Below are positions 25,231 through 34,591 of a DNA stretch of 64,000 bases, in pieces. Each line of letters opens with the position of its first letter. Positions within the stretch are counted from its first letter, which is position 1. The stretch is from the NCBI GenBank assembly GCA_035943935.1, contig DASZBR010000019.1:62001-126000 (forward strand), given 5' to 3'. Origin of the DNA: DASZBR01 sp035943935 (lineage in GTDB: Bacteria; Pseudomonadota; Gammaproteobacteria; DASZBR01). Below the pieces are notes generated by a model. That model saw only the letters and a program-made list of their open reading frames with translations. It ran no database searches and was not told the DNA's origin. Both the position numbers and the translations under genes were made by a program.

Positions 25231-26277
25231 TTATATATGCCTTTCTATCCAACTCCCATGATGACACGCCGCGCACACTTCATGATCCGCGTAATCACCC
25301 CGCTCATCATATCGGCGTAAAATAATATTCACGCCATGCCCGACTTGCGCAATATCCATATCATCAAACATAAAATAGATTTTTTTGTTTGTTGTCTTCG
25401 CTAATTTTATAAAAATATTATTAATACTTTCTTTTTGAGATTCGCTTAATTGGTAAAAAACCCATACCGCATAAAAACATAATATTTTGCTGTCCGCACA
25501 AACTGACATAATTTTATCTATATGGTCCTCAAGAGTGCCTTTTAAAATTAATAATTCTTTTTTATTTTGCAGTAATACTTCACACGCAAAGTCTAAATTT
25601 TCCATGCGATCCACATGCTCAGGCCAGGTTAATGCTTTGAGCCATAAAAACTCTTCTTTATTCTCTATATTTATAGGGTTAATATCTATGCCGATTTTAT
25701 GCTCTGGAATAATAAAATTATCTTTAAGATTTTCGGGTAACTTACCGGTCCATGTTGTTTCAAATATTTTTTTGGCTGATTTATTGCCCAATATTAAATT
25801 ATTAATTTTATAACCGTATTTATCCAGATTAAGTAAAAAACCCGCACTGGTGCCGATTTCGATTAAAGATAATTTATTGCTTTTTTCACGTTCAATGATT
25901 TCAGATAAACCGGGTAATAAGGCAAAACTGCGCTTGGCTTCGTTAGTTTGGGTATTTTTTAAATAATAGGGTTTGAGCTCAGTTTGGTATTTTCGGTAAA
26001 AATCTAAAAAAATTATTTTAAATTCTGTTAGATTCTCATCTGATATTATTCGTTGGCCACCCACTGTTGGATAAAAATCAGAAAGCGCATGTTTAGCACC
26101 GCTTAATAAAACCGCATGTATGGCGGCTAAAAAAACCGTTCGAGGAGAATGCTGAAGCGGTATTACTGACAGTGCGTCTAATATGGCTGGCTGTGTTGCG
26201 ACAATCTGTGCGATAGCCGTATAAACGGGCGAAGATTGCGGCGTAAAATATTCAAAATGTTCGCGCAAGCTGTCCAT
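25231..26277 (-). CDS. DUF2332 family protein
   Basis: A 348-residue cytoplasmic protein of the DUF2332 family, recognisable from LKPYYLKNTQTNEAKRSFALLPGL and SLIEIGTSAGFLLNLDKYGY. The EIG-SAG-LL pattern resembles a SAM-binding glycine loop, and a methyltransferase-like fold is plausible, but no reaction is established. Its ATG overlaps the stop of the upstream DsbB-like gene by one base (TAATG), so translation is probably coupled. Confidence 0.75.
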   Translation of the reverse strand: MDSLREHFEYFTPQSSPVYTAIAQIVATQPAILDALSVIPLQHSPRTVFLAAIHAVLLSGAKHALSDFYPTVGGQRIISDENLTEFKIIFLDFYRKYQTELKPYYLKNTQTNEAKRSFALLPGLSEIIEREKSNKLSLIEIGTSAGFLLNLDKYGYKINNLILGNKSAKKIFETTWTGKLPENLKDNFIIPEHKIGIDINPINIENKEEFLWLKALTWPEHVDRMENLDFACEVLLQNKKELLILKGTLEDHIDKIMSVCADSKILCFYAVWVFYQLSESQKESINNIFIKLAKTTNKKIYFMFDDMDIAQVGHGVNIILRRYDERGDYADHEVCAACHHGSWIERHI

Positions 26278-26837
26278 TATTTAAAGATCTGATGAAGCGT
26301 AAAATAGTGCGACGGATCGCCCGGACAAGAGCTCAGGCCACACTCAAATAATACCGAAGCCATATTGGCCGCAATTAAGACTATAAAAATAAAAAATAAA
26401 AGATGCATGATAGATTTAGATATAAAAGATTCATAATAAAATTGATTAGTTTCAGAAGGATATTGCGACTTAAAACTCAGCATAAACAACGTGCCTATTA
26501 TAGCCACCTGCGAAATAATAAATGCCCAGGTATAGAGATGTAAATGATAAAACGGATAGCCATACCATCCCGTGCCGGGAATAATATGCATGCTGATATG
26601 ATTCAACGCAGCCCAGCTCGTAAAAACTAAGCTCATCAGTGTCACGGCATAATGACTCGCACGAAAACCAAAACGTAAATTCAGTAATAATCCAAATGCC
26701 GCGCACAACAATCCAAACCGCTGCAAAAAACACAGTGGACAGGGTAATTCTGACAACTGCAGCTGAAAGGCAAACGCAGAACCCAATACCCCAAAAATAA
26801 GCAGAATGGCGAAAATATTTAATACACGCATCGGCAT
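26277..26837 (-). CDS. DsbB-like disulfide bond formation protein
   Basis: A 186-residue inner membrane protein with about five helices. ATG 26837 follows AGGAG by 8 bases; the longer frame to 26924 overlaps the small upstream gene and is not used. LSELPCPLCFLQRFGLL is the DsbB quinone-linked CxxC motif between helices one and two. The second periplasmic loop of canonical DsbB should hold another cysteine pair, but the loop here (HIIPGTGWYGYPFYHLH) has none. Instead two cysteines follow an extra helix at the C-terminus (FECGLSSCPGD). It may accept electrons by a variant route. Confidence 0.78.
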   Translation of the reverse strand: MPMRVLNIFAILLIFGVLGSAFAFQLQLSELPCPLCFLQRFGLLCAAFGLLLNLRFGFRASHYAVTLMSLVFTSWAALNHISMHIIPGTGWYGYPFYHLHLYTWAFIISQVAIIGTLFMLSFKSQYPSETNQFYYESFISKSIMHLLFFIFIVLIAANMASVLFECGLSSCPGDPSHYFTLHQIFK

Positions 26838-26856
26838 CTTATTTTCTCCTATAACA

Positions 26857-27009
26857 TTAAAATTGCAGATGACCGCCAGCAAGATTGAGCCAAAGTATAT
26901 ATGCCGCACAAATAAGCGTAGCACCTAAAAAACACAACGCGGTTTTTTTAAATCCCACCCATCCCAATAACGCAGCGACGAGTAAAATACCAAACATAAT
27001 CAAAATCAT
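26857..27009 (-). CDS. Small (50-residue) membrane protein
   Basis: A short frame between LplT-Aas and the DsbB-like gene. The ATG at 27009 has AGGAGA 7-8 bases upstream, and the stop of the preceding gene lies inside this ribosome binding site, so coupling is likely. The product starts MILIMFGILLVAALLGWVGF and has two hydrophobic helices joined by a KK turn, ending GGHLQF. I recognise no family. Operon position suggests a role with the envelope genes around it. Confidence 0.65.
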   Translation of the reverse strand: MILIMFGILLVAALLGWVGFKKTALCFLGATLICAAYILWLNLAGGHLQF

Positions 27010-27011
27010 TT

Positions 27012-30000
27012 TTATTTCTCCTGTAAACTCACGTAATCGATCTTCCCTGTCCCTAATAACGGCATTGATTGAATGATTTTCACACGTTTCGGAAGACTTA
27101 ATTCACTTAAGCCCTCTTTACGGAAAAACTCAATAATTAATCTTCTATCAGCTTCCGGATAAGTGGTTATTAATAATAACTGCTCGCCCTTTCTTTCATC
27201 GGGTAAATTCAACACCGCGTGTAAAAATCCTGGCCATAAATGCGAAATCGCTTCTTCGACAGCACTCAAGGAAATCATTTCGCCGCCCACTTTCGCAAAC
27301 CGCTTTGCCCTTCCTCGAATACTGATAAATCCATCGTTATCAATAGAAACAATATCACCCGTGTCGTACCAACCATCTTTTGGCGAAATTAATTCACCGG
27401 GTTTTTGATCGAGCAAATAACCTAACATAATGTTGGGGCCTGACACCCACAAACGTCCGCCCTCTTCGATTCCCTCAACCGGTTCGAGACGATATAAAAT
27501 ACCCGGCAATAATTTACCCACCGTGCCTTTTTTATATAACATGGGAGTATTAAGAGAAAGAATGGGAGCCGCTTCTGTTGTACCGTAACCTTCTAATATT
27601 CGCACACCGAATTTTTCAGACCATAATTGTCGCGTTTCATCGCGTAATTTTTCCGCACCGGCAAATACATACCGAATACTGTAGAAATCATACGGGTGCG
27701 CAAACTGTGCATATTTTGCTAAAAACGTATCCGTGCCAAATAAGATAGTCGATGTAGTGTCATACACTAATTCAGGAATTATCCTAAAGTGTAGTGGCGA
27801 TGGGTAAAAGAAAACTTTAGTACCCAATAAAAACGGCAATATCATCCCACCCGTTAATCCAAACGAATGGAAGATAGGTAACGCATTAAATAAATTATCG
27901 TATTGTCCGAAATCAATACTCGCGCTAATTTGAAAGCGATTCGCTTGAATATTGGAATGGCTTAACACGACTCCCTTCGGTGACCCTTCAGAACCAGAGG
28001 TAAATAATACGACAGAAGGCTTATGAGATAAACGCATTAAATCCTGATCCGTCTTTATTTTAAATAAGTGCTTGTAATACATTTTAGGGAAATAGCTGAC
28101 GATAAAACCCTTTATTTTTCTAATCATACTGATTTCATCGCGTAAGACTTCTAAATAAATAACTTTTATATTATGTTGCTCAAGCAATCCAATCGTGGGG
28201 ATCAACTTGGCTTTTTCGATAAATTGCTTAGAGGTATACACTCGTTTAATTTTTGCGACTTTACACGCCGCAAGAATATTTTTAGGGCCACTCGAGAAAT
28301 TCAACATTGCCGGAACACGACCGTACGCTTGTAATCCAAAAAATAATACGGCTGCAGCAATAGTATTGGGTAATAACATACCTACGTTTTCGCCGGATTC
28401 TGTAACACGTGCCACTTCGTTGCCTAATACAAAAGAGCCCGTTAATAATTTACTGTAACGAATGGGCACACGACGAATATCTTCCGCGATAATATGCCAA
28501 CCGCCATAAATCTCTGCGGCTTCTATTAACGAATAAAATAAGGGTTTTTGATAGGTACTGCTCGACAACATCATTTCTTTCATCAAATCGTATAATTTTG
28601 CGCTGATGACTTGACGACGTTTTCGGCCCACTAAAACATCGTCTAATTCAAATGTTTGAGGCGGCATGATAGTCAGCGTTATTTTAGGAAACCACTTCGT
28701 CGGCACTTTTCCACTGAGTCGCGAAAAAAAAGTATATTCTGCACCATCAATTCGGATGGGTAATAATTTGGCACGTGCTTTGTCCGCCACCATGCCTGGA
28801 CCTTCATAAATTTTCATCAACGCGCCCGTGACAGTCACGCGTCCTTCGGGAAAAATAATACAACGTTTATTTTTTCGAACATATTCTATCAATGACTTCA
28901 CGCCCATGGGTTTTGTCGGATCGATGGGGAATGCTTCTGTGAGCCACATAAACGGTTTAACCCACCACACTGTTGAAACTTGTGTATTAATCGCAAAGGT
29001 TAGGGTATCAGGCAAAAAAGCGGCTAATAACGCCGCATCCAGATATGAAGTGTGATTAGCAATAATAACAACCCGTTTTCCTGCCGCGTAATAATTTTCA
29101 ATACCAATCACTTCGACGCGGTACAATAATTTCGTAATGGCTTGTACTATGCTACGAGGTAATGCATCGGGCAATAAGCGACAAATATAAACCGCCACAA
29201 AAATATTTAAGATCCCCACTAAATAAAAAATATGGGAGACGGAAAATCCTACGGTTAATAATCCCGCCGCCATCGCAACAGAGGCAACCATAAAAAAAGA
29301 ATTGAAAATATTATTGCTCGCAATAATACGTGACAGATGACTGGATTCGCCCTCGTGTTGCAAGATTGCTATTAAAGGAACCACAAATAATCCGGCCATG
29401 ATCGCCAGCAGGAATAAATCAATGATGATTCGCCATCCCTCTCCCTTTTCCAGAAATTGACCCAGCGTCATCAAATCCGTATGAGGCATCAGGACAAAAT
29501 GCTGACTGGCGTGATACAAATCAATTGAAAAAATACTCATGGCCAACGCACTGATAGGAATAAACGTCGCGTTAATTTTGCCTTTTAATATGCGATTACA
29601 TAACAATGATCCCATTGCGATACCGATTGAAAATACGGTCAAGAAAAACGTCATCACTTCGGGTTTGCCATGAATGATGGTTCGCGTGTACGCAGGAAAT
29701 TCGGAGGTAAACGTCAATCCAAAAAACCAAAACCATGAAATGGCTAAAATGGACAAGAAAATACGCGTATGCCGCTTGGTGTAACGCATAAGCTTAAACG
29801 TTTCTTGTAGAAAATTGGGATTAATCTTTAGGTTAGGATCAGAGATTTTTACCCGCGGAATAAAAAAGCTTGTGATCAACCCAGCAATCGCAAATATAAA
29901 CAATAAAACAGCCACTAAACCATAGCCATGCGGAACAAATATTAACGTCGTGCCTAAGATGGTTCCCAATAAAATCGCTAAAAAAGTTGAGCCATCAATC

Positions 30001-30440
30001 AACCCGTTTCCGGCAATCAATTCGTTTACCGCTAAGTTATGCGGCAAAATGGCATATTTCAGTGGGCCGAAAAAAGTCGCTTGCATACCCTTTAAAAACA
30101 TTACGAAAATTAAGAAGAATATTTCATGATGATAGACGCCGTAGGCAGCAGCGGCCATGACAAAAATTTCAGCGATTTTGCTGTAGACAATCAGTCGCGA
30201 CATTTCATATTTATCCGCTATCTGACCAGAGATAGCAGAGAAGAGAAAAAATGGCAGGATAAACACACCGGCAACCGAAATGGATAACACACTGGAGTAA
30301 TGCAACAGCGTTGAGCCTGCATAGATAATCAAAGTGGCTAATACACCGCGGAGAAAATTATCGTTGAGCGCACCAAAAAATTGTGTCAAAAATAATGGCA
30401 AGAAACGCCGTTCCTTTAATAGTCCGAATTGGCGTATCAT
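27012..30440 (-). CDS. Fused lysophospholipid transporter, acyltransferase and acyl-ACP synthetase (LplT-Aas)
   Basis: A 1142-residue trifunctional inner-membrane protein; ATG 30440 follows AAGGGG, and the longer frame crosses the dnaQ start. Residues 1 to about 420 are an MFS flippase of the LplT type (LTQFFGALNDNFLRG). Residues about 440-620 are a PlsC-like acyltransferase with NHTSYLDA (HX4D) and FPEGR. Residues about 650-1142 are an AMP-forming acyl-ACP/CoA synthetase with the P-loop LFTSGSEGSPKG and motif WYDTGDIVSID. It flips lysophosphatidylethanolamine inward and re-acylates it. In E. coli these are two proteins, LplT and Aas. Confidence 0.92.
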   Translation of the reverse strand: MIRQFGLLKERRFLPLFLTQFFGALNDNFLRGVLATLIIYAGSTLLHYSSVLSISVAGVFILPFFLFSAISGQIADKYEMSRLIVYSKIAEIFVMAAAAYGVYHHEIFFLIFVMFLKGMQATFFGPLKYAILPHNLAVNELIAGNGLIDGSTFLAILLGTILGTTLIFVPHGYGLVAVLLFIFAIAGLITSFFIPRVKISDPNLKINPNFLQETFKLMRYTKRHTRIFLSILAISWFWFFGLTFTSEFPAYTRTIIHGKPEVMTFFLTVFSIGIAMGSLLCNRILKGKINATFIPISALAMSIFSIDLYHASQHFVLMPHTDLMTLGQFLEKGEGWRIIIDLFLLAIMAGLFVVPLIAILQHEGESSHLSRIIASNNIFNSFFMVASVAMAAGLLTVGFSVSHIFYLVGILNIFVAVYICRLLPDALPRSIVQAITKLLYRVEVIGIENYYAAGKRVVIIANHTSYLDAALLAAFLPDTLTFAINTQVSTVWWVKPFMWLTEAFPIDPTKPMGVKSLIEYVRKNKRCIIFPEGRVTVTGALMKIYEGPGMVADKARAKLLPIRIDGAEYTFFSRLSGKVPTKWFPKITLTIMPPQTFELDDVLVGRKRRQVISAKLYDLMKEMMLSSSTYQKPLFYSLIEAAEIYGGWHIIAEDIRRVPIRYSKLLTGSFVLGNEVARVTESGENVGMLLPNTIAAAVLFFGLQAYGRVPAMLNFSSGPKNILAACKVAKIKRVYTSKQFIEKAKLIPTIGLLEQHNIKVIYLEVLRDEISMIRKIKGFIVSYFPKMYYKHLFKIKTDQDLMRLSHKPSVVLFTSGSEGSPKGVVLSHSNIQANRFQISASIDFGQYDNLFNALPIFHSFGLTGGMILPFLLGTKVFFYPSPLHFRIIPELVYDTTSTILFGTDTFLAKYAQFAHPYDFYSIRYVFAGAEKLRDETRQLWSEKFGVRILEGYGTTEAAPILSLNTPMLYKKGTVGKLLPGILYRLEPVEGIEEGGRLWVSGPNIMLGYLLDQKPGELISPKDGWYDTGDIVSIDNDGFISIRGRAKRFAKVGGEMISLSAVEEAISHLWPGFLHAVLNLPDERKGEQLLLITTYPEADRRLIIEFFRKEGLSELSLPKRVKIIQSMPLLGTGKIDYVSLQEK

Positions 30441-30504
30441 TAGGACCCCTTCTGTCTGTTTTCCGAGGGGGTAATATACCCACAAACCAGGGAAAAGCAA
30501 AACC

Positions 30505-31194
30505 ATGCGCCAGATAGTATTAGACACGGAAACCACGGGTTTAGACCCGCAACAAGGCCATAGAATCATTGAAATTGGCGCCGTCGAAATGATCAACCGA
30601 AAGCTCACCGGGAACAACTTTCACGTCTATTTGAATCCTCAACGCGAAATTGACGCCGGGGCGGTCAATGTTCATGGTTTGACCAATAAATTCCTGCAAG
30701 ACAAGCCCTTGATGGGAGACGTTGCTGACAAATTTCTGACGTATATCGCCGATGATGAATTAATCATTCATAACGCCAAATTTGATATTGGCTTTATCAA
30801 TGCGGAGCTGTCTCGCCTCCAGAAAAAAATGACAGACAATCTTCGCGTCATTGATACCTTACTCATGGCACGAGAAAGACATCCGGGTCAGAAAAATAAT
30901 CTCGATGCGTTATGTAAACGCTACAACATTGATAATTCCAAACGAGATTTGCACGGCGCGTTACTCGATGCGAATTTATTAGCGCTTCTGTATTTAGCGA
31001 TGACGGGTGGTCAGGGTAGTTTATTTGACGAAGAAAATAACGAATCGGATTCTTTGTCTAAAATAACCAAAGCACAAAAAAAATCCGCTGTGAAAATTAT
31101 TCGTGCATCAGAAGCTGAGTTACAATTACATGCTGAACGTTTACAAGAGATAGAAAAAATTAGTAAGAATTGTTTGTGGTTGAAAGAAACCTAA
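30505..31194 (+). CDS. dnaQ: DNA polymerase III epsilon subunit (proofreading exonuclease)
   Basis: A 229-residue 3'-5' exonuclease of the DEDDh class. ExoI DTETTGLDP near the N-terminus, ExoII HNAKFDIGFIN and ExoIII with H and D in RDLHGALLDANLLA are all present. The C-terminal tail that contacts the polymerase alpha subunit follows. In enterobacteria dnaQ and rnhA are neighbours; here about 5.3 kb of other genes lie between them. It diverges from LplT-Aas. Confidence 0.95.
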   Translation: MRQIVLDTETTGLDPQQGHRIIEIGAVEMINRKLTGNNFHVYLNPQREIDAGAVNVHGLTNKFLQDKPLMGDVADKFLTYIADDELIIHNAKFDIGFINAELSRLQKKMTDNLRVIDTLLMARERHPGQKNNLDALCKRYNIDNSKRDLHGALLDANLLALLYLAMTGGQGSLFDEENNESDSLSKITKAQKKSAVKIIRASEAELQLHAERLQEIEKISKNCLWLKET

Positions 31195-31195
31195 C

Positions 31196-32287
31196 ATGCC
31201 CATCAAAACCATACGCGAATTCCTCAAACTTGAAGCCGCCTCTGGAATTCTCTTAGCCATCGCCTCACTTCTCGCCCTGATCTGCATGAATTCGCCGGCG
31301 CGGAATTTCTACCAAGATTTACTCACACAGTATGATTTTACGTTTATCATCAACGACGGCTTAATGGCCATCTTCTTTTTTATTGTCGGTCTTGAGATTA
31401 AACGTGAAATTATTTCAGGTGAATTAAACAGTGCTAAAAAAATCATGCTCCCGAGTATCGCGGCATTTTTTGGGATGGCAGTACCCGCCTTAATTTATGT
31501 TTTATTTAATTATCAGCATCCCGCGTTATTAAGAGGCTGGGCCATTCCGACTGCAACAGATATTGCTTTTACGTTGGCCGTATTAACCTTATTAGGTTCA
31601 CGCGTACCCTTTTCTATCAAAATATTTCTCACCGCGTTAGCCATATTCGACGACTTAGGCGCAATAATCATTATTGCTGCTTTTTATGCGAAAAATTTGC
31701 AGCTGATCTATTTAGGATTGAGTGGATTAGTCCTAGCCAGCTTAATGCTATTAAATTATTTTAGAATTAAACCTATAAGCATTTATTTATTACTGGGAAT
31801 GGTATTGTGGCTCTGTATTTTACACTCGGGCATACACCCTGCTATTGCAGGTGTCTTATTAGCCCTAACGATTCCTACGGAAAAAATTCCAGAACTTGAG
31901 AGAACATTACACGCCTGGGTTGCTTATCTTATTTTGCCGATGTTTGCCTTTGCGAACATGGGCATTGCCGTTGAAAAAATGTCTTTTTTAGCGTTATTAA
32001 CGTCCATACCACTAGGCATTATTTTCGGTTTGTTAATAGGTAAATTTTTGGGAGTATTCTCATCAGTATTTATTATGGTTAAATCTGGTTTTGCACAATT
32101 GCCAAAAGATAGCACATGGAAAATGATGTTAGGCGCCAGTTTCTTATGTGGTATTGGATTTACGATGAGTTTATTTATAGGTGATCTCGCGTTTAATAAT
32201 TCTGTCGTAGAACTCGTACGCGCAGGAGTATTAACGGGATCGATACTGTCAGGGGTAATAGGGTATTTAATTTTCTTAGCGGCTTAA
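31196..32287 (+). CDS. nhaA: Na+/H+ antiporter NhaA
   Basis: A 363-residue inner-membrane antiporter with about 12 helices. The discontinuous-helix motif ATDIAFTLAVLTLLG and the sodium-site double aspartate in LAIFDDLGAIIIIA are intact, as is FIVGLEIKREI near the N-terminus and FLCGIGFTMSLFIG near the end. It is shorter than E. coli NhaA (388) at the C-terminus. It begins one base after the dnaQ stop and is probably co-transcribed. Confidence 0.94.
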   Translation: MPIKTIREFLKLEAASGILLAIASLLALICMNSPARNFYQDLLTQYDFTFIINDGLMAIFFFIVGLEIKREIISGELNSAKKIMLPSIAAFFGMAVPALIYVLFNYQHPALLRGWAIPTATDIAFTLAVLTLLGSRVPFSIKIFLTALAIFDDLGAIIIIAAFYAKNLQLIYLGLSGLVLASLMLLNYFRIKPISIYLLLGMVLWLCILHSGIHPAIAGVLLALTIPTEKIPELERTLHAWVAYLILPMFAFANMGIAVEKMSFLALLTSIPLGIIFGLLIGKFLGVFSSVFIMVKSGFAQLPKDSTWKMMLGASFLCGIGFTMSLFIGDLAFNNSVVELVRAGVLTGSILSGVIGYLIFLAA

Positions 32288-32396
32288 TAAAGTTTATGTT
32301 AAAGTGAACGCCTGCTGGAGTTATAACAGGATCGAACCTTTCGAGACCGATAAATTAAACGCTCCCTTGTTAACATCCTATAATCAGAGAACCATC

Positions 32397-32660
32397 ATGG
32401 CTGCCATTACATTCGATAGGCTTAAATTCGTGGACCGACTAAAGCATTCCGGCGTTTCGGAAAAACAAGCCAAAGCATTTGCTGATGCGCACAAAGACTC
32501 GCTATCAGAAATGGACATTGCAACCAAGCAAGATATAAACGAGCTGAAGCAACTTATAAAAGAATCACAATACCAGATGACAATAAAATTTGACAAAATG
32601 CTCTTCGCAGGATTATCACTTGCGACAACGATAATTGTTGCATTGATAAAATTTCTTTAA
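32397..32660 (+). CDS. DUF1640-like coiled-coil membrane-anchored protein
   Basis: An 87-residue protein: N-terminal ITFDRLKFVDRLKHSGVSEKQAKAF, a coiled-coil with ATKQDINELKQLI, and one C-terminal transmembrane helix. This matches the common small CCDC90/DUF1640-type bacterial proteins, whose role is unknown. The frame is open upstream to 32304, but homologous proteins start at this ATG (MAAITFD). The Shine-Dalgarno is weak. Its end overlaps the relA end on the other strand by 4 bases. Confidence 0.7.
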   Translation: MAAITFDRLKFVDRLKHSGVSEKQAKAFADAHKDSLSEMDIATKQDINELKQLIKESQYQMTIKFDKMLFAGLSLATTIIVALIKFL

Positions 32661-34591
32661 CCCCGCTTCTCTCTCCACGCCCCCAACACATTCGGAATAC
32701 CCTTTAAACGCTCAAGAATTTTCTGCAGCGTTTCTAATCCGGAAATTTCAACCGTGACATGAATATGGGCTTCGTGTGAATATTTTTCTGTATTAGATTG
32801 TATGCCTAACATATTAATTTTTTCATTCGCAAAATAATTCGTAATATCCCTTAATAAACCATGTCTATCATACGCTTCGATATATAAATCTACGGGATAA
32901 ATACTGGAGGCTTTATCACCCCAATCCACTTCAATTAATCTATTTTTAGAATCTTCTGAAATATGCTCCATATTGCGGCAATTAGTCCGATGAATCGTTA
33001 CACCCTTACCCTGTGTGATATATCCAATAATCTCTTCGCCCGGCAATGGCTTACAGCAACGCGCTATTTGAGTTAACAAATGCCCCACACCCAAAATATG
33101 TAAATCTGTTTTCGTTTTTTTCTTCGACACTTTTTTGGGGATATTAATAATATTAGAAATAATTTGTTTTACTTTAGGTTTTTCTTTAGGAATTTCCTGA
33201 CCATTTTCTTCTTGTTCTTTAAACCAATGCTGCACTTTTGCACGCGCACGCGGTGTTTTTAAATAACCCAAATACGGACTCAACCAATCACGGCTCGGAT
33301 TCGGATTTTTCGCCGTCAGAATTTCAACTCTTTCACCTGTTTGTAATTGATACGTGAGGGGCACAATACTGCCATCAATTTTTGCGCCTTTACATCGATG
33401 CCCCACTTCGCTATGAACGGTATACGCAAAATCTAAAGGCGTTGCGCCTTGAGGAAGATCAATAATATCTCCCGTGGGAGTGAACACATACACTCTGTCT
33501 GCAAATAAATCTTGCGCCGGTTTTTGTTTGTCGGTTTTAATTTCACGTTGCCATTCCATAACCTGTCGAAGCCACGCAATTTTCGCTTCATAACTGGATT
33601 TTTGCACACCGCCTTCTTTGTAACGCCAATGCGCGGCAACACCTAATTCAGATTCCGCATGCATTTGATGAGTACGAATTTGAACTTCAACCGTACGATC
33701 TTCAGGGCCTATGACTGCAGTGTGTATTGAACGATAACCGTTTGGTTTGGGGTGCGTAATATAATCATCAAATTCTTTGGGGATGCGCTCCCATGCGCCA
33801 TGAACAATTCCCAATACCGCATAACAATCTTCGACAGTAGGAACTAAAACACGCACCGCGCTAATATCATAAATTTCTTCTAATTCACTTTTTTTACGTT
33901 CCATTTTTTTATAAATGCTATAAATATGTTTCACACGACCAGAGACTTCAAAATCTTTTATGCCTGCACTCGATACTTTTTCTTTTAAACTCTCAATCAC
34001 TTTAGCTATATATATTTCACGCTCTTCACGACGCGAGGCTAAAAATTTAGCAATTTTTTTATAGCGATCCGGATCTAAATATCTAAAACACAGATCTTCC
34101 ATTTCCCATTTGAGAGAGGCGACACCCAATCGGTTTGCAAGTGGCGCATAAATATTCAGGGTTTCTTTTGCGAAAACCTCATCGACGCCTTGGCGTAATA
34201 ACCATAATCTTTCCGCTAAAATAATTAATACGGCACGAACATCTGCTACCATCGCGAGTAGCATTTTTCTTAAATTTTCGACTTGATGGGACTTACCGTC
34301 TTCGAGTTGCTGTAATTTTCCCAACGCACCCATCTGGGCCACATCGCGTAATAATATACCGACGGGATCACCAAAGCGTTCCGTCACCGTATCGAGATGA
34401 ATTTCTTTAGATTCATACGCGGGATAAATAATGCTCGCGATTAAGCCATCTTGATCTAAACCCAAATCAGATAATATGTGAGCAATCCCTAAACCTTTTT
34501 CTAAATGAGTGCCGGCAATATCCGAGGCTTTTTTTAACGACGCATCGTCCAACCAATGTTTTGGATCAGTGTGTATTTGACGTTTGACCAT
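32657..34591 (-). CDS. relA: GTP pyrophosphokinase RelA ((p)ppGpp synthetase)
   Basis: A 644-residue RelA/SpoT-family enzyme for the stringent response. The N-terminal HD hydrolase domain lacks the His-Asp pair (SIIYPAYE), which points to monofunctional RelA rather than SpoT. The synthetase domain shows GRVKHIYSIYKKM, YDISAVRVLVP, HPKPNGYRSIHT and VEVQIRTHQMH. TGS (VFTPTGDIIDLPQGAT), zinc-finger (ARCCKPLPGE with HRTNC) and ACT (DRHGLLRDITNYF) domains follow. It is shorter than E. coli RelA (744). Its start overlaps terC by 26 bases. Confidence 0.92.
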   Translation of the reverse strand: MVKRQIHTDPKHWLDDASLKKASDIAGTHLEKGLGIAHILSDLGLDQDGLIASIIYPAYESKEIHLDTVTERFGDPVGILLRDVAQMGALGKLQQLEDGKSHQVENLRKMLLAMVADVRAVLIILAERLWLLRQGVDEVFAKETLNIYAPLANRLGVASLKWEMEDLCFRYLDPDRYKKIAKFLASRREEREIYIAKVIESLKEKVSSAGIKDFEVSGRVKHIYSIYKKMERKKSELEEIYDISAVRVLVPTVEDCYAVLGIVHGAWERIPKEFDDYITHPKPNGYRSIHTAVIGPEDRTVEVQIRTHQMHAESELGVAAHWRYKEGGVQKSSYEAKIAWLRQVMEWQREIKTDKQKPAQDLFADRVYVFTPTGDIIDLPQGATPLDFAYTVHSEVGHRCKGAKIDGSIVPLTYQLQTGERVEILTAKNPNPSRDWLSPYLGYLKTPRARAKVQHWFKEQEENGQEIPKEKPKVKQIISNIINIPKKVSKKKTKTDLHILGVGHLLTQIARCCKPLPGEEIIGYITQGKGVTIHRTNCRNMEHISEDSKNRLIEVDWGDKASSIYPVDLYIEAYDRHGLLRDITNYFANEKINMLGIQSNTEKYSHEAHIHVTVEISGLETLQKILERLKGIPNVLGAWREKRG

